Shown here: positions 8,221-17,000 of the stretch, in pieces
How the letters are laid out: every line of letters begins with the position of its first letter
How positions within the stretch are numbered: position 1 is the first letter of the stretch
Assembly (NCBI RefSeq): GCF_000293805.1
Contig: NZ_AMBZ01000005.1
Span: 124,001 to 188,000 of the forward strand
Length of the DNA stretch: 64,000 bases
Direction: 5' to 3'
DNA from: Paenibacillus alvei DSM 29
GTDB lineage: Bacteria > Bacillota > Bacilli > Paenibacillales > Paenibacillaceae
Position numbers and translations under genes: made by a program
Notes under the pieces: model-generated
Told to the model about the DNA's origin: nothing
The model's input: only the letters and a program-made list of their open reading frames with translations
Databases searched by the model: none

Positions 8221-10271
8221 ACACTTGTACGACCGCACTTGTAGGCAATCCGAATACGGGAAAAACCTCCTTATTCAACGCCCTCACCCGCTCCTATGAA
8301 TATGTAGGCAACTGGACAGGCGTTACCGTAGAAAAGAAGGTAGGCCAACTCCATCGCAATTCGGGCACCCTAATTGACCTGCCAGGCATCTACTCCTTGC
8401 AGCCGATGTCCCGGGACGAAAGCGTAGCGGTAAGTTACCTGCTTCACGAAAGACCTGACACCATACTGAACGTCGTCGATGCGTCACAGCTAGAACGCAA
8501 TTTATATTTGACCGTACAATTACTGGAATATGGCCTGCCTGTTCATATCGCTCTGAACATGAATGATGTCGCCCAAGGTCGCGGTATTCATATCAATACG
8601 CAGAAGCTGTCCAAGGCGCTTCATGTTCCCTTGCTTCCCGTCAATGCAAGACGCAAACAGGGCATTGATGCTATTCTGCAACATATCGATAAAATTCCTT
8701 CCCAACAATCCGGAAATCGGGCAGCAACGAACGATGGAGATCACTCATTCCAACTGGATTACGGAGAGATCACGGAGCTGGCTATTCAGCGTATGTCAGA
8801 GTGGCTGCCATGCCAAGAAGGAGTGCCTGCAAGATGGATTGCGCTGCAATATTTGGAACAAAACAATACGGTTCGTGAATGGGTTCAGGGCCATCTGAGT
8901 CAAGACATAAATGAACAGATAAAACACTTGTGTGAAGCAACGGAACAGCAGCTTCAGGAGCAAGGCATTGCGCTTCATATGGCACAGCATATACGTGCGG
9001 TTCGTACAGCCTTCATCCAAGGTGTGTGTGCAGAGGCGATTGATAGCACGAAGGAGAGAGCCGAAACTTTAACGGAACGCATCGATGCCATCGTGACAAA
9101 TCGCTGGCTCGGGATTCCGATTTTTCTCGGCATTATGTTCCTCATGTTCAAGGCAACATTCGAATGGATTGGAACACCGACGTCGGACGCATTGGATGCC
9201 TTCTTCTCTGGCCCATTAACAGAGGGCGCAGCATCCGTGTTGAATGCCATGGGCGTATCGCCCTTCACCCATGCGCTAATCGAAGAAGGTATTATCGCGG
9301 GCGTTGGCGGCGTGCTCGTATTCGTACCGCAAATTTTTATTTTGTTTTTATTCATATCCTTTATTGAGGATTCGGGATATATGGCTCGCGTCACCATTGT
9401 CATGGATCGACTTATGGAGGCTGTTGGCTTAAACGGCAAGGCATTTATCCCCTTTGTTATCGGCTTCGGGTGCAACGTGCCCGGCATTATGGCCGCGCGC
9501 ACAATTGAGCAGCCGCGGGAACGGCTCGTCACCACTTTGCTCGTACCGCTAATGTCGTGTTCAGCTCGATTGTCCGTGTACGCCTTGTTTGCAGGTGTAT
9601 TTTTCAAGAGTCACCAAGCGCTCGTTGTACTGTCTCTATACGTCATGGGCATTGTGCTCTCCCTGCTGCTGGCCAAGCTGTTCACCAAGCGGATGATGAA
9701 GGAGGAACAGAGCATATTCGTCGTCGAGCTTCCGCCTTATCGGATGCCGCAATGGCAAACCTTGTTCCGCAGTACATGGGAAAAAGGCAAGGGATTCGTC
9801 CGCAAAGCCGGTACCTTCATTCTTGGAGGCTCCGTGCTGATCTGGCTGATGACATATGCTGGGCCAGGCGGTTTTGGAGTTGAAATGGATGACTCCTTCC
9901 TAGCGATGATTGGCGGCGTGCTGGCACCATTGTTCGCTCCGCTTGGATTTGCGACATGGCAAGCGGGTGCATCCTTAATTACCGGTTTTCTGGCAAAGGA
10001 AGTTGTCGTATCCACGATGAATATCATCTATCACGCACCGGATACGGCCATGCTCGAATCCCAAATTGCCGGCGCATTTACACCGTTGTCTGCGTATGCA
10101 TTCTGTGCATTTGTGCTATTGTATGTCCCTTGTCTCGCGACGGTAGGCATTATCAAAAAAGAAACCGCATCCTGGCGCTGGACGTGGTTCTCCATAGGCT
10201 ATTCCTTGATCATTGCCTATGTTGTCGCGCTTATCATTACGGGAATCGGCAAATTGCTCGGTTATTCCTGA
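8217..10271 (+). CDS. feoB: Ferrous iron transporter B
   Basis: A 684-residue FeoB, the membrane Fe(II) permease with a GTP-binding domain. The G domain (about 1-165) shows G1 GNPNTGKTS (10-18), G3 DLPGIYS and G4 NMND. A helical GDI-like domain follows, and then about eight transmembrane helices holding the two Gate motifs, including CNVPGIMAARTI and the SCSARLSVYALF region. Length is normal for the family. It is the middle gene of feoA-feoB-Cys-rich protein, under a Fur box, so expression should rise under iron starvation. Confidence 0.97.
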   Translation: MNTCTTALVGNPNTGKTSLFNALTRSYEYVGNWTGVTVEKKVGQLHRNSGTLIDLPGIYSLQPMSRDESVAVSYLLHERPDTILNVVDASQLERNLYLTVQLLEYGLPVHIALNMNDVAQGRGIHINTQKLSKALHVPLLPVNARRKQGIDAILQHIDKIPSQQSGNRAATNDGDHSFQLDYGEITELAIQRMSEWLPCQEGVPARWIALQYLEQNNTVREWVQGHLSQDINEQIKHLCEATEQQLQEQGIALHMAQHIRAVRTAFIQGVCAEAIDSTKERAETLTERIDAIVTNRWLGIPIFLGIMFLMFKATFEWIGTPTSDALDAFFSGPLTEGAASVLNAMGVSPFTHALIEEGIIAGVGGVLVFVPQIFILFLFISFIEDSGYMARVTIVMDRLMEAVGLNGKAFIPFVIGFGCNVPGIMAARTIEQPRERLVTTLLVPLMSCSARLSVYALFAGVFFKSHQALVVLSLYVMGIVLSLLLAKLFTKRMMKEEQSIFVVELPPYRMPQWQTLFRSTWEKGKGFVRKAGTFILGGSVLIWLMTYAGPGGFGVEMDDSFLAMIGGVLAPLFAPLGFATWQAGASLITGFLAKEVVVSTMNIIYHAPDTAMLESQIAGAFTPLSAYAFCAFVLLYVPCLATVGIIKKETASWRWTWFSIGYSLIIAYVVALIITGIGKLLGYS

Positions 10272-10289
10272 AACGAAGAGGTGAATCGC

Positions 10290-10481
10290 ATGTCGTGGCC
10301 GGAAATCGGAATCGTAACGATCATATTTGCTTATGCACTGTGGATGGTTGTTCGCCATGTACGCAAGACAAAGCAAGGAGCTTGTGCTGCATGCGCATTA
10401 AACCGCTCATGCTCGTCCGGGTGCGCTGCTCATCCACATGCGGCTCCTGCTTCTCAGCATGGAGATCAGCTCAAGAGGTAA
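10290..10481 (+). CDS. FeoB-associated Cys-rich membrane protein
   Basis: A 63-residue protein with one N-terminal membrane helix (about 4-22, PEIGIVTIIFAYALWMVV) and a basic stretch, then a Cys-rich tail (ACAACALNRSCSSGC). This is the architecture of the small FeoB-associated family found behind feoB in Firmicutes. ATG 10290 is chosen because AGAGGTGA precedes it by five bases; an in-frame GTG at 10281 lies inside that site. The cysteines may handle Fe(II) at the inner face, which is inference. It starts 18 bases after feoB. Confidence 0.85.
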   Translation: MSWPEIGIVTIIFAYALWMVVRHVRKTKQGACAACALNRSCSSGCAAHPHAAPASQHGDQLKR

Positions 10482-10573
10482 CAAGCAGTTGTACAATCGA
10501 AATCGCATATCGCGTTGCATTCGTGAGCCGCTATCGGCTTCACTAAAATGGCGATTCATTTCATGACACAATA

Positions 10574-10619
10574 AAAAGAACAGTAGGCGGGATAACGAAT
10601 CTCGTTCTACTGTTCTTTT
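10574..10619. terminator. Strong bidirectional terminator between feo operon and pepF
   Basis: AAAAGAACAGTAG (10574-10586) pairs over 13 bases with CTACTGTTCTTTT (10607-10619). It has T runs on both strands and sits between converging units. Confidence 0.85.
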
Positions 10620-10734
10620 GCTTTTACACTTTCCCATCAAGCGATCTTACATTCCAGAACCATGCTTCCCCGTTATAGGCGTCTTGATCATATCAGCATC
10701 GTACAGCATGGCGAGCTGCCTTGTTTCTACCCGC

Positions 10735-12549
10735 TCATTGCTCATACAAACGAACAAGCTCATCCACAAGCTCGCCTACATAAGACACAGCTTCCCGAAT
10801 TGTATTCGTATCGGACATATCCACGCCCGCCAGCTTCATCAGCTCCAATGGCGGCAAGGAGCCTCCTGCCTTCAGCGCCGTTAACCAGCGCTCCACGGCA
10901 GGCTGGCCTTCTTCGCGGATTCGCTTTGCGGCTGCTGTCGAGGCCGTTAGTCCTGCAGAGTATGTATATGGATATAAGGACATGTAATAATGCGGCTGAC
11001 GCATCCAAGTCAGTTCTGAACCTGGATTCATCACAACGGCGTCTCCCCAGAAATCGCTCTGAACCTGCCCCTTCAATTGCGACAAAAGATCGGCCGTAAT
11101 AGGCTCTCCCTGTGAAGCAAGCTCATACACCCGGCGCTGCATTTCGCCTTCCAGCAGATGCGTTACAAAATTATGATAGTACGTACTCAATAGTTGTGTA
11201 ATAATCCAGCGTCTCATTCGAGGATCGTTCGACTGACGGAATAAGTGGTCAGCCAGCAGCATCTCGTTCATCGTGGATGGTGCCTCAATAAAATAAAGCG
11301 ATGGACGCATGTTCGTTATTCGCTGATGTTTATGAGCCAGCATAAAATGTCCAGCATGGCCAAGCTCATGAGCCAAGGTGAATGCCCCTCGCATGCTTCC
11401 GGTCCATGTCATCAAAATGTAGGAATGGGCGTCATAGATCGATGAACAGAATGCCCCTGTCGATTTGCCTACATTGTCCGCATAGTCAATCCAACGATTC
11501 TGAATGGCTTCCCCGATAATTGCTGCGTATTCTGGCCCCATCACCTGCAGCGCCTCTTCCACCTGCCTCGCTGCGGCCTCGAACGAAATTTCCGGATTAT
11601 ATTCAGGATCGAACGGCGCATGCAAATCACTAAAGCGAAGCTCATCCAGCTCAAGAACACGCTTCTTAAGATTTGCCCATCTTCGCATATGCGGAGCAAG
11701 CTCGGTTTGTATCGTATCTAATATGGCGTTGTACATTTGCTTCGTCACTTGTTGATTATGCAGCAGCATATCTGTTACATGATCATATCCGCGAAGCTTT
11801 GCCAGCACGACCTGCTTCTTCACTTCTGTCGCATACGCAGCCGCAATCCCGTTGCGGTGGGCATACAGGGTTTCGGAAAATGATCGGAATGCTTCTCTGC
11901 GCAAGTATGTATTTGGGGAGCCCACATATCGACTCTCAAATAAGGCAAAAGATAGCGGGTATGTCGTACCCTCCTGATCGGTAACAGATTCGAACGACAT
12001 GTCCGAAAGCTTGATTTGATTATAAATTTTGTACGGTGCTCGTAAGACACTGCCAAGTGCTGCAAGCGTCGATTCGGTCTCACTGCTCAGCCGATACGGC
12101 TTCTTGCTTGCAATTTGATCCAAATAAGGCTTGAATTCCAGCAGCTTAGGCTCTTCTTCATAAAAAGCGGACAATACCTCGTCCCCCATGTCACTAACTT
12201 CAGACTCGAAGAAGGATAGAGCAACTGACACTTCAGCCAGCATATCCTGCGCACGGCTGTTATTCCCCTGATTCACTGGATTCGTGCTGTCTTCCGTCCA
12301 TCGTAAATGCGCATAACTGCCGCATAACTGCTCACGTTTCCAAATGGCCTCCATTGCTTCCAGACAAGCCAGCAGAGTTCCGGCATCTTCATGCAATTTG
12401 CCTGTAAATCGAGTAACCGAGCCCAAATCAGCTGTAATCGCTTGCAATTCCTCAAGCCATTTTGCGTCTGATTCGAACAAATCCTCCAATCTCCATGTTG
12501 CTTCCAGTGGGACTTCTGATCGTTTCATTCGCACTGCTTGCGCTGCCAT
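10735..12549 (-). CDS. pepF: Oligoendopeptidase F (M3 metallopeptidase)
   Basis: A 604-residue cytoplasmic zinc peptidase of the PepF group that cuts medium-length peptides. The zinc motif HELGH begins at residue 394 (TLAHELGHAGH), and the downstream SIYFIEAPSTMNEM-type segment supplies the third zinc ligand. Length is normal. ATG 12549 follows AGAGGAGATGGAAGA, a good ribosome binding site. It is single, and converges on the feo operon terminator. In Bacillus relatives PepF-type enzymes can degrade signalling peptides; any link to the pro-peptide at 23.4 kb is speculation. Confidence 0.95.
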   Translation of the reverse strand: MAAQAVRMKRSEVPLEATWRLEDLFESDAKWLEELQAITADLGSVTRFTGKLHEDAGTLLACLEAMEAIWKREQLCGSYAHLRWTEDSTNPVNQGNNSRAQDMLAEVSVALSFFESEVSDMGDEVLSAFYEEEPKLLEFKPYLDQIASKKPYRLSSETESTLAALGSVLRAPYKIYNQIKLSDMSFESVTDQEGTTYPLSFALFESRYVGSPNTYLRREAFRSFSETLYAHRNGIAAAYATEVKKQVVLAKLRGYDHVTDMLLHNQQVTKQMYNAILDTIQTELAPHMRRWANLKKRVLELDELRFSDLHAPFDPEYNPEISFEAAARQVEEALQVMGPEYAAIIGEAIQNRWIDYADNVGKSTGAFCSSIYDAHSYILMTWTGSMRGAFTLAHELGHAGHFMLAHKHQRITNMRPSLYFIEAPSTMNEMLLADHLFRQSNDPRMRRWIITQLLSTYYHNFVTHLLEGEMQRRVYELASQGEPITADLLSQLKGQVQSDFWGDAVVMNPGSELTWMRQPHYYMSLYPYTYSAGLTASTAAAKRIREEGQPAVERWLTALKAGGSLPPLELMKLAGVDMSDTNTIREAVSYVGELVDELVRLYEQ

Positions 12550-12800
12550 TCTTCCATCTCCTCTCTTCTGAGTACTCGGTTATCATAACATATGAATAGA
12601 CAAAGAACCTGCATATTGAAGCATTCTCTTTCAAACGAAATACAAAGCGTCTATTGATCAAACTATTTGATTTACCCTATTTCAAAAGCCGCTTATGTCC
12701 AATATTGCAGCAAAGTATTAAACTAATTGGATAATTAATAGGCTTGAAATGGGGTGGTTTTATTGAATAAATATGTTGTTCTGAGACTAGCCACTGGCGA

Positions 12801-13140
12801 GGTCAAGTCCATAATTGTGTGTAAATTCCCTCAAGCGAAATCAGTTGCTCTACCCTAAACGCACGACCTTATAAGAAGTCTTTGCATGCGTTTTACGCCA
12901 TTCCAAATAATCCGTCATATCCAAATATTTGCAACCGTTGCTCCACTTCTCATCAATCTCCATCAACAAAGCTCCAAGTAACCGGTATGCCACAGTTAGG
13001 AAAGATACGAATGATACGCTCACGGCGTCGTACTTCCTCGTTTAAACGCTCTTTGGCTGTTCGTTTCACAACATTGCTGTTGCCATCGTAATAGTATGTT
13101 TTCGCTTGCTGTTGTGGGTCACTTTGCTTCGTAAGCCAGC
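12801..13140 (-). mobile_element. IS256-family remnant: C-terminal transposase with frameshift and one terminal repeat
   Basis: On the minus strand 13140 to 12975 reads a transposase segment (QQAKTYYYDGNSNVVKRTAK, then KERLNEEVRRRERIIRIFPN). After a +1 shift, 12967 to 12850 gives ALLMEIDEKWSNGCKYLDMT and TDYLEWRKT to a TAG at 12850-12852. This is the conserved C-terminus of IS256-type transposases. Just beyond the stop, GAATTTACACACAATT (minus strand, ending near 12801) resembles the IS256 terminal repeat. Everything N-terminal to about 13140 is missing. It is a dead fragment. Confidence 0.75.
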
Positions 13141-13636
13141 CTATTATAAAAAAGAAAACCGCATGGAGTTGTGATATGCTCCCTTGCGGTAGACAGTTGA
13201 AATAAATTTCGGACTATATTAGAGGGCAAGTTGGCTAGCCTAAAACGTTCCTTACCTGCTTCTATGTAAACTGGAACGTTACCAGATTAATCTTTGACCC
13301 TTACACAATTAGTAATCGGGATTACACTTCATTTTGTTGTGGTGGATATTTTTTGACCGTCCAACACCCTATATATCGTTTTATGTACATACATTGTCGC
13401 AATTATTTTTACAAAACCGCAAGTAAACAAAGATAACAAAAACCAGGTCAATCATGGTGGTATCTGACCATAATCAATCTGAACATTGTAACGGCATAAC
13501 GTTATTTAGGGTATAATTGTTAACCTCTTTCGTTCGTACCGCCATTTAAGGAAAATATTATACGGGACTGGTGAGGGTTAGGTTCTTTTGGGACATGCCG
13601 CCCGATTCATTCGGCACTGGGTGGGGGTAAAAAGAA
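13141..13636. other. Non-coding stretch with possible IS debris
   Basis: No convincing gene. The segment at about 13168-13202 (GTGATATGCTCCCTTGCGG and AGACAGTTGAAA) looks like the end of an IS3-type element, which is a weak call from memory of such ends. The rest is AT-rich and shows nothing recognisable. Confidence 0.3.
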
Positions 13637-13660
13637 GACCTTGAGGAATACCCCAAGGTC
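13637..13660 (-). terminator. Terminator of the RHS toxin-immunity operon
   Basis: GACCTTG (13637-13643) pairs with CAAGGTC (13654-13660). On the minus strand the stem is followed by TTCTTTTT, just after the immunity gene. Confidence 0.65.
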
Positions 13661-13668
13661 AAGAATTG

Positions 13669-14025
13669 TTATTTTTTAAAACAATCGAATCTTTTACATA
13701 GGATGTCAAGCTCTAGCGGAGGCATGGTGATTGTACACTTTAAATACTTCACTCCCTTGTTAATATAATCTTCAAGTTCAACATTCTGTAAAAAGTACGG
13801 AAGTTCCGCTCTTGTAAATTCACTAATTGGTTTCTCTTTGTCATAATCTAATGCATGTTTGTAGTTAATCTGATAGCAATTCGAAAACCTATAAACTACA
13901 TCACCATCAGAATCCTCATATACTAAGACAAGCTCGTCACCAAAAAAATTAGTAGACAAACTAATAACCCTAGCATCCCAATAATGCATTTCTTCAATCT
14001 TTTTCAGAAGCAATTTAGATTCCAT
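13669..14025 (-). CDS. Probable immunity protein for the RHS toxin
   Basis: A 118-residue acidic, soluble protein with no signal peptide, starting 7 bases after the stop of the RHS toxin gene. A GTGAGGTTGAA before ATG 14025 fixes the start; an in-frame upstream ATG would lie inside the toxin gene. The sequence (KLLLKKIEEMHYWDARVIS, FFGDELVLVYEDSDGDVVYRF) resembles small proteins found behind polymorphic toxins, but I cannot name the Pfam family. Base composition is AT-rich like the toxin tip. The role, neutralising the tip, is inferred from position, size and lack of export signal. Confidence 0.7.
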   Translation of the reverse strand: MESKLLLKKIEEMHYWDARVISLSTNFFGDELVLVYEDSDGDVVYRFSNCYQINYKHALDYDKEKPISEFTRAELPYFLQNVELEDYINKGVKYLKCTITMPPLELDILCKRFDCFKK

Positions 14026-14032
14026 TTCAACC

Positions 14033-17000
14033 TCACTTTTTATATCGGATATGAGCATCAGGACTCTTCTGTTCAACAATTTTACCATTGATATCTAATG
14101 AATTTCCTTTTTCATCATAAAGATGAACATGGTCAAATTTCGTAACCTTATCGGGAGGATCAATTCTCATTCGGATTAATCCATTAGCATCTTTAACATG
14201 AACAAACCCATTATTATCTGTATACTTCCATCCATCAGGAAGATTACTCAAAAGCTGTGATTTGTTCATATTAGGTACGTCAGCCAATTTAAATCCAAAG
14301 ATAGAGCAATTATGTACCCAAATCCCAAGGTTAGATACAAAATAAAAATTATAGTCCTTAACCTCAAAATTATAAACCCTTGCTTTCAGTGGCTCTTTCC
14401 TAATCTTATCTATAGCCAGTTTAGAGCCATCACTCGTAACAAGCAAGTCTCCAATTTCCAGGTCTTTCACTTCTGTCCATCCCTTACCATCCAGCCAGAA
14501 AGGATGTTCTGCCGTAGCCTCAATGACTTCATCATCAATGTAAACTTTATAGATTTCATTAGCCTGTTTTTGGAACAGCCCAACAACCTCTTTATACGCC
14601 ACTTCTCCTGTTTCGTCAGACTTGGCAAGAACCGTATCTCCGACCTCAATGTCTTCGATATTTCTCTCCCCTTCGTCTGTTAATACCTTTGTCCCTGCTG
14701 TAAAACAATTACACTTTGCAAGTGATTTCGCTGCTTTACTAACCTTAGATCCAACTTTACCCGCTTTTAGTACTTTTCCCCAAGGCAGAAATGATGCTAC
14801 AGTCAGGGCTTTTTCATTCAGAGAGCCATCAGGATTTAAAAGCGTATTTACATCATCAAGTATTAAGAAATTTGCTCCTTCAACTGCTATCTCCTTACCT
14901 GCCTTAACTTGTGCTTCCAAATTAGATTTACAATTTCCCATATCGACCGCACATGTTAAAGACGGAGAAATTGGGTAAACAAAATTACCCGTAGGGTCTA
15001 AATGAATTAATGGGTTATTGTAAACATACGTATACAAGTTCAAGCTCAGCGGATTCTTGATTTCCCCTTCATACGTATCCTCATTGATAAACCGTCCTAC
15101 ACTTGGATCATACCATCTTGCGCGCAAATATTGCAGATTCGTTGCTTCATCCCAGTATTCGCCCGAGTAGCGGAAAATGTTTGGAACCTGCTCCTCTTGC
15201 ACCAATGGATTGCCCCAGATATCATACGTATAGCGGTTCAGCACATTTCCTTGCGCATCCCGGACTTCCGTAATGTCGCCGTGTCCGTTGGATACGTAGT
15301 ATTGCATGCCTTGTCCTGGTACCTGACGAGCCAGCAGCTTGCCGTTCGAGTCGTGGACATACACCGCGGTAATTGTGACGCTGCCGTTACCCTCCACCTT
15401 ACCTTCTGCTACGATCTTCGCTCTGTCGTCATAGTAGTAACGGGTCGTTACGCCGCCTTCGGTGCGTTCTACCATCAGGTTATCGCCGTTGTAGCGGTAG
15501 CTGACGGCTTTGCCGTCTTCCGTCGTTACTTGGGTCAGGCGGTTGCGGCTGTCGTACGCATAGCTGGCTCCCTTGATGTTCGGTACCTGATCGCTTTGCA
15601 GGGTGCTGCGGTTATCCCGTTGATCGTACGCATATGCTTCATTGAACTGGCTTGATGTCTTGATCCGGTTCAATAGATCGTAGCTGAATTGATACGCTGC
15701 TCCGTTGTCGTTTTTCGCTACGATGTTGCGGTTGTTATCATAGGTGTAGCTGTAGCTTCCAAGCGGCGCATCTCCTTGCTTCTGCTGAATGCCTGCTAGA
15801 TTCAAGCCATCATACGCATAGTTCTCCAAAAATCCTTGCGCGGATTTCAACTCCGTCAAGCGATTAAACGAACCGTCATATTTGTATTCAAATTGCGTGA
15901 GCTGCGAGCCGCTGCCATCTAAGACGGCCATACTTGTTGGGTTCGGCAGGATGTTAGTATGGCTTATTCGCTGCGTGATCTTATAGCCCCCAGCCGCAAC
16001 GGTCTGTTCCGTGCGCAGTCCCCTGACTTCGTAATCGTAGTTGATGCGCGTCTGATCCGGATAGGTGATCGATGCCAATTCTCCTGTTGGATAGTAGGCA
16101 TAAGTTGTCATGCCCGTCTGATCCGTCATTGCCGTCCGCTTGCCCGTTGCGTCGTAGCTGTACGAAATTCTCTCATCCGGAGCAGTGGTGGCAGTCAGGA
16201 GATTACGGTTATTGTATTCGTATTGTTGAACCTGCCCTTTTCGGTCGATGCTTTTAATCACGTTTCCATTGCCGTTATAGTAGAAGCGTTTACTTTGCTT
16301 GTTCGGATCGATCTGCTGCAGCAGTCGGCCGATTTCATCATACCGTTTCTCAACCGTATTTCCGTCCGCATACTTGACTTCGACCATATCCCCCGATAGG
16401 TTATACCGATAGCGCGTCGTCTTTCCTTCGGCATCTGTAACGGCGATCAGGCGGCCTAGTCCATCATACTCGTATTTTGTCGCATTGTGATTGCCGTCGT
16501 AGGCAGTCTGAACATTCCCCGCCAAGTCATATTCGTACCGTGCGGCTACCACGGCTTGACCAGACGGTTTGATTTCTTCTTTGGCAATCAAGCGATCCAT
16601 TACATCGTACGTCTCGCGGATTCCATTATTGGCTCCGTCGTAAGTCGTCTTCGTGTTGGCGGCATCGTCGTATACGATTCTGTTTTGACCATAGATGAAG
16701 TTTTCTTTCGTTACGCGTCCCCAAGCATCATATTCATACTCCATCCAATTGCCGTCAAAGGTTCCTTTTCGAATCATATGACCATAGCGATCATAGGTAT
16801 GATTGGCCACCCCGCCACGGCCATTTGTTTCTTTGATTAAATTCCCCAATGGGTCGAACCACTTTTCGATTTGCTGTCCGTTCGGGTACGTAATCGTAAT
16901 TTTATTTGCTGCATCATCGTAAGCTACGGCGGTCTGTGTGCCGTCCGCATAGATTTCCGCAGTCATCCGTCCCAACTTATCATGCGTATACGTCGTAACA

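Noticed and set aside
8975..9607. 210-aa minus-strand frame
   Set aside because: Antisense shadow of feoB membrane helices.
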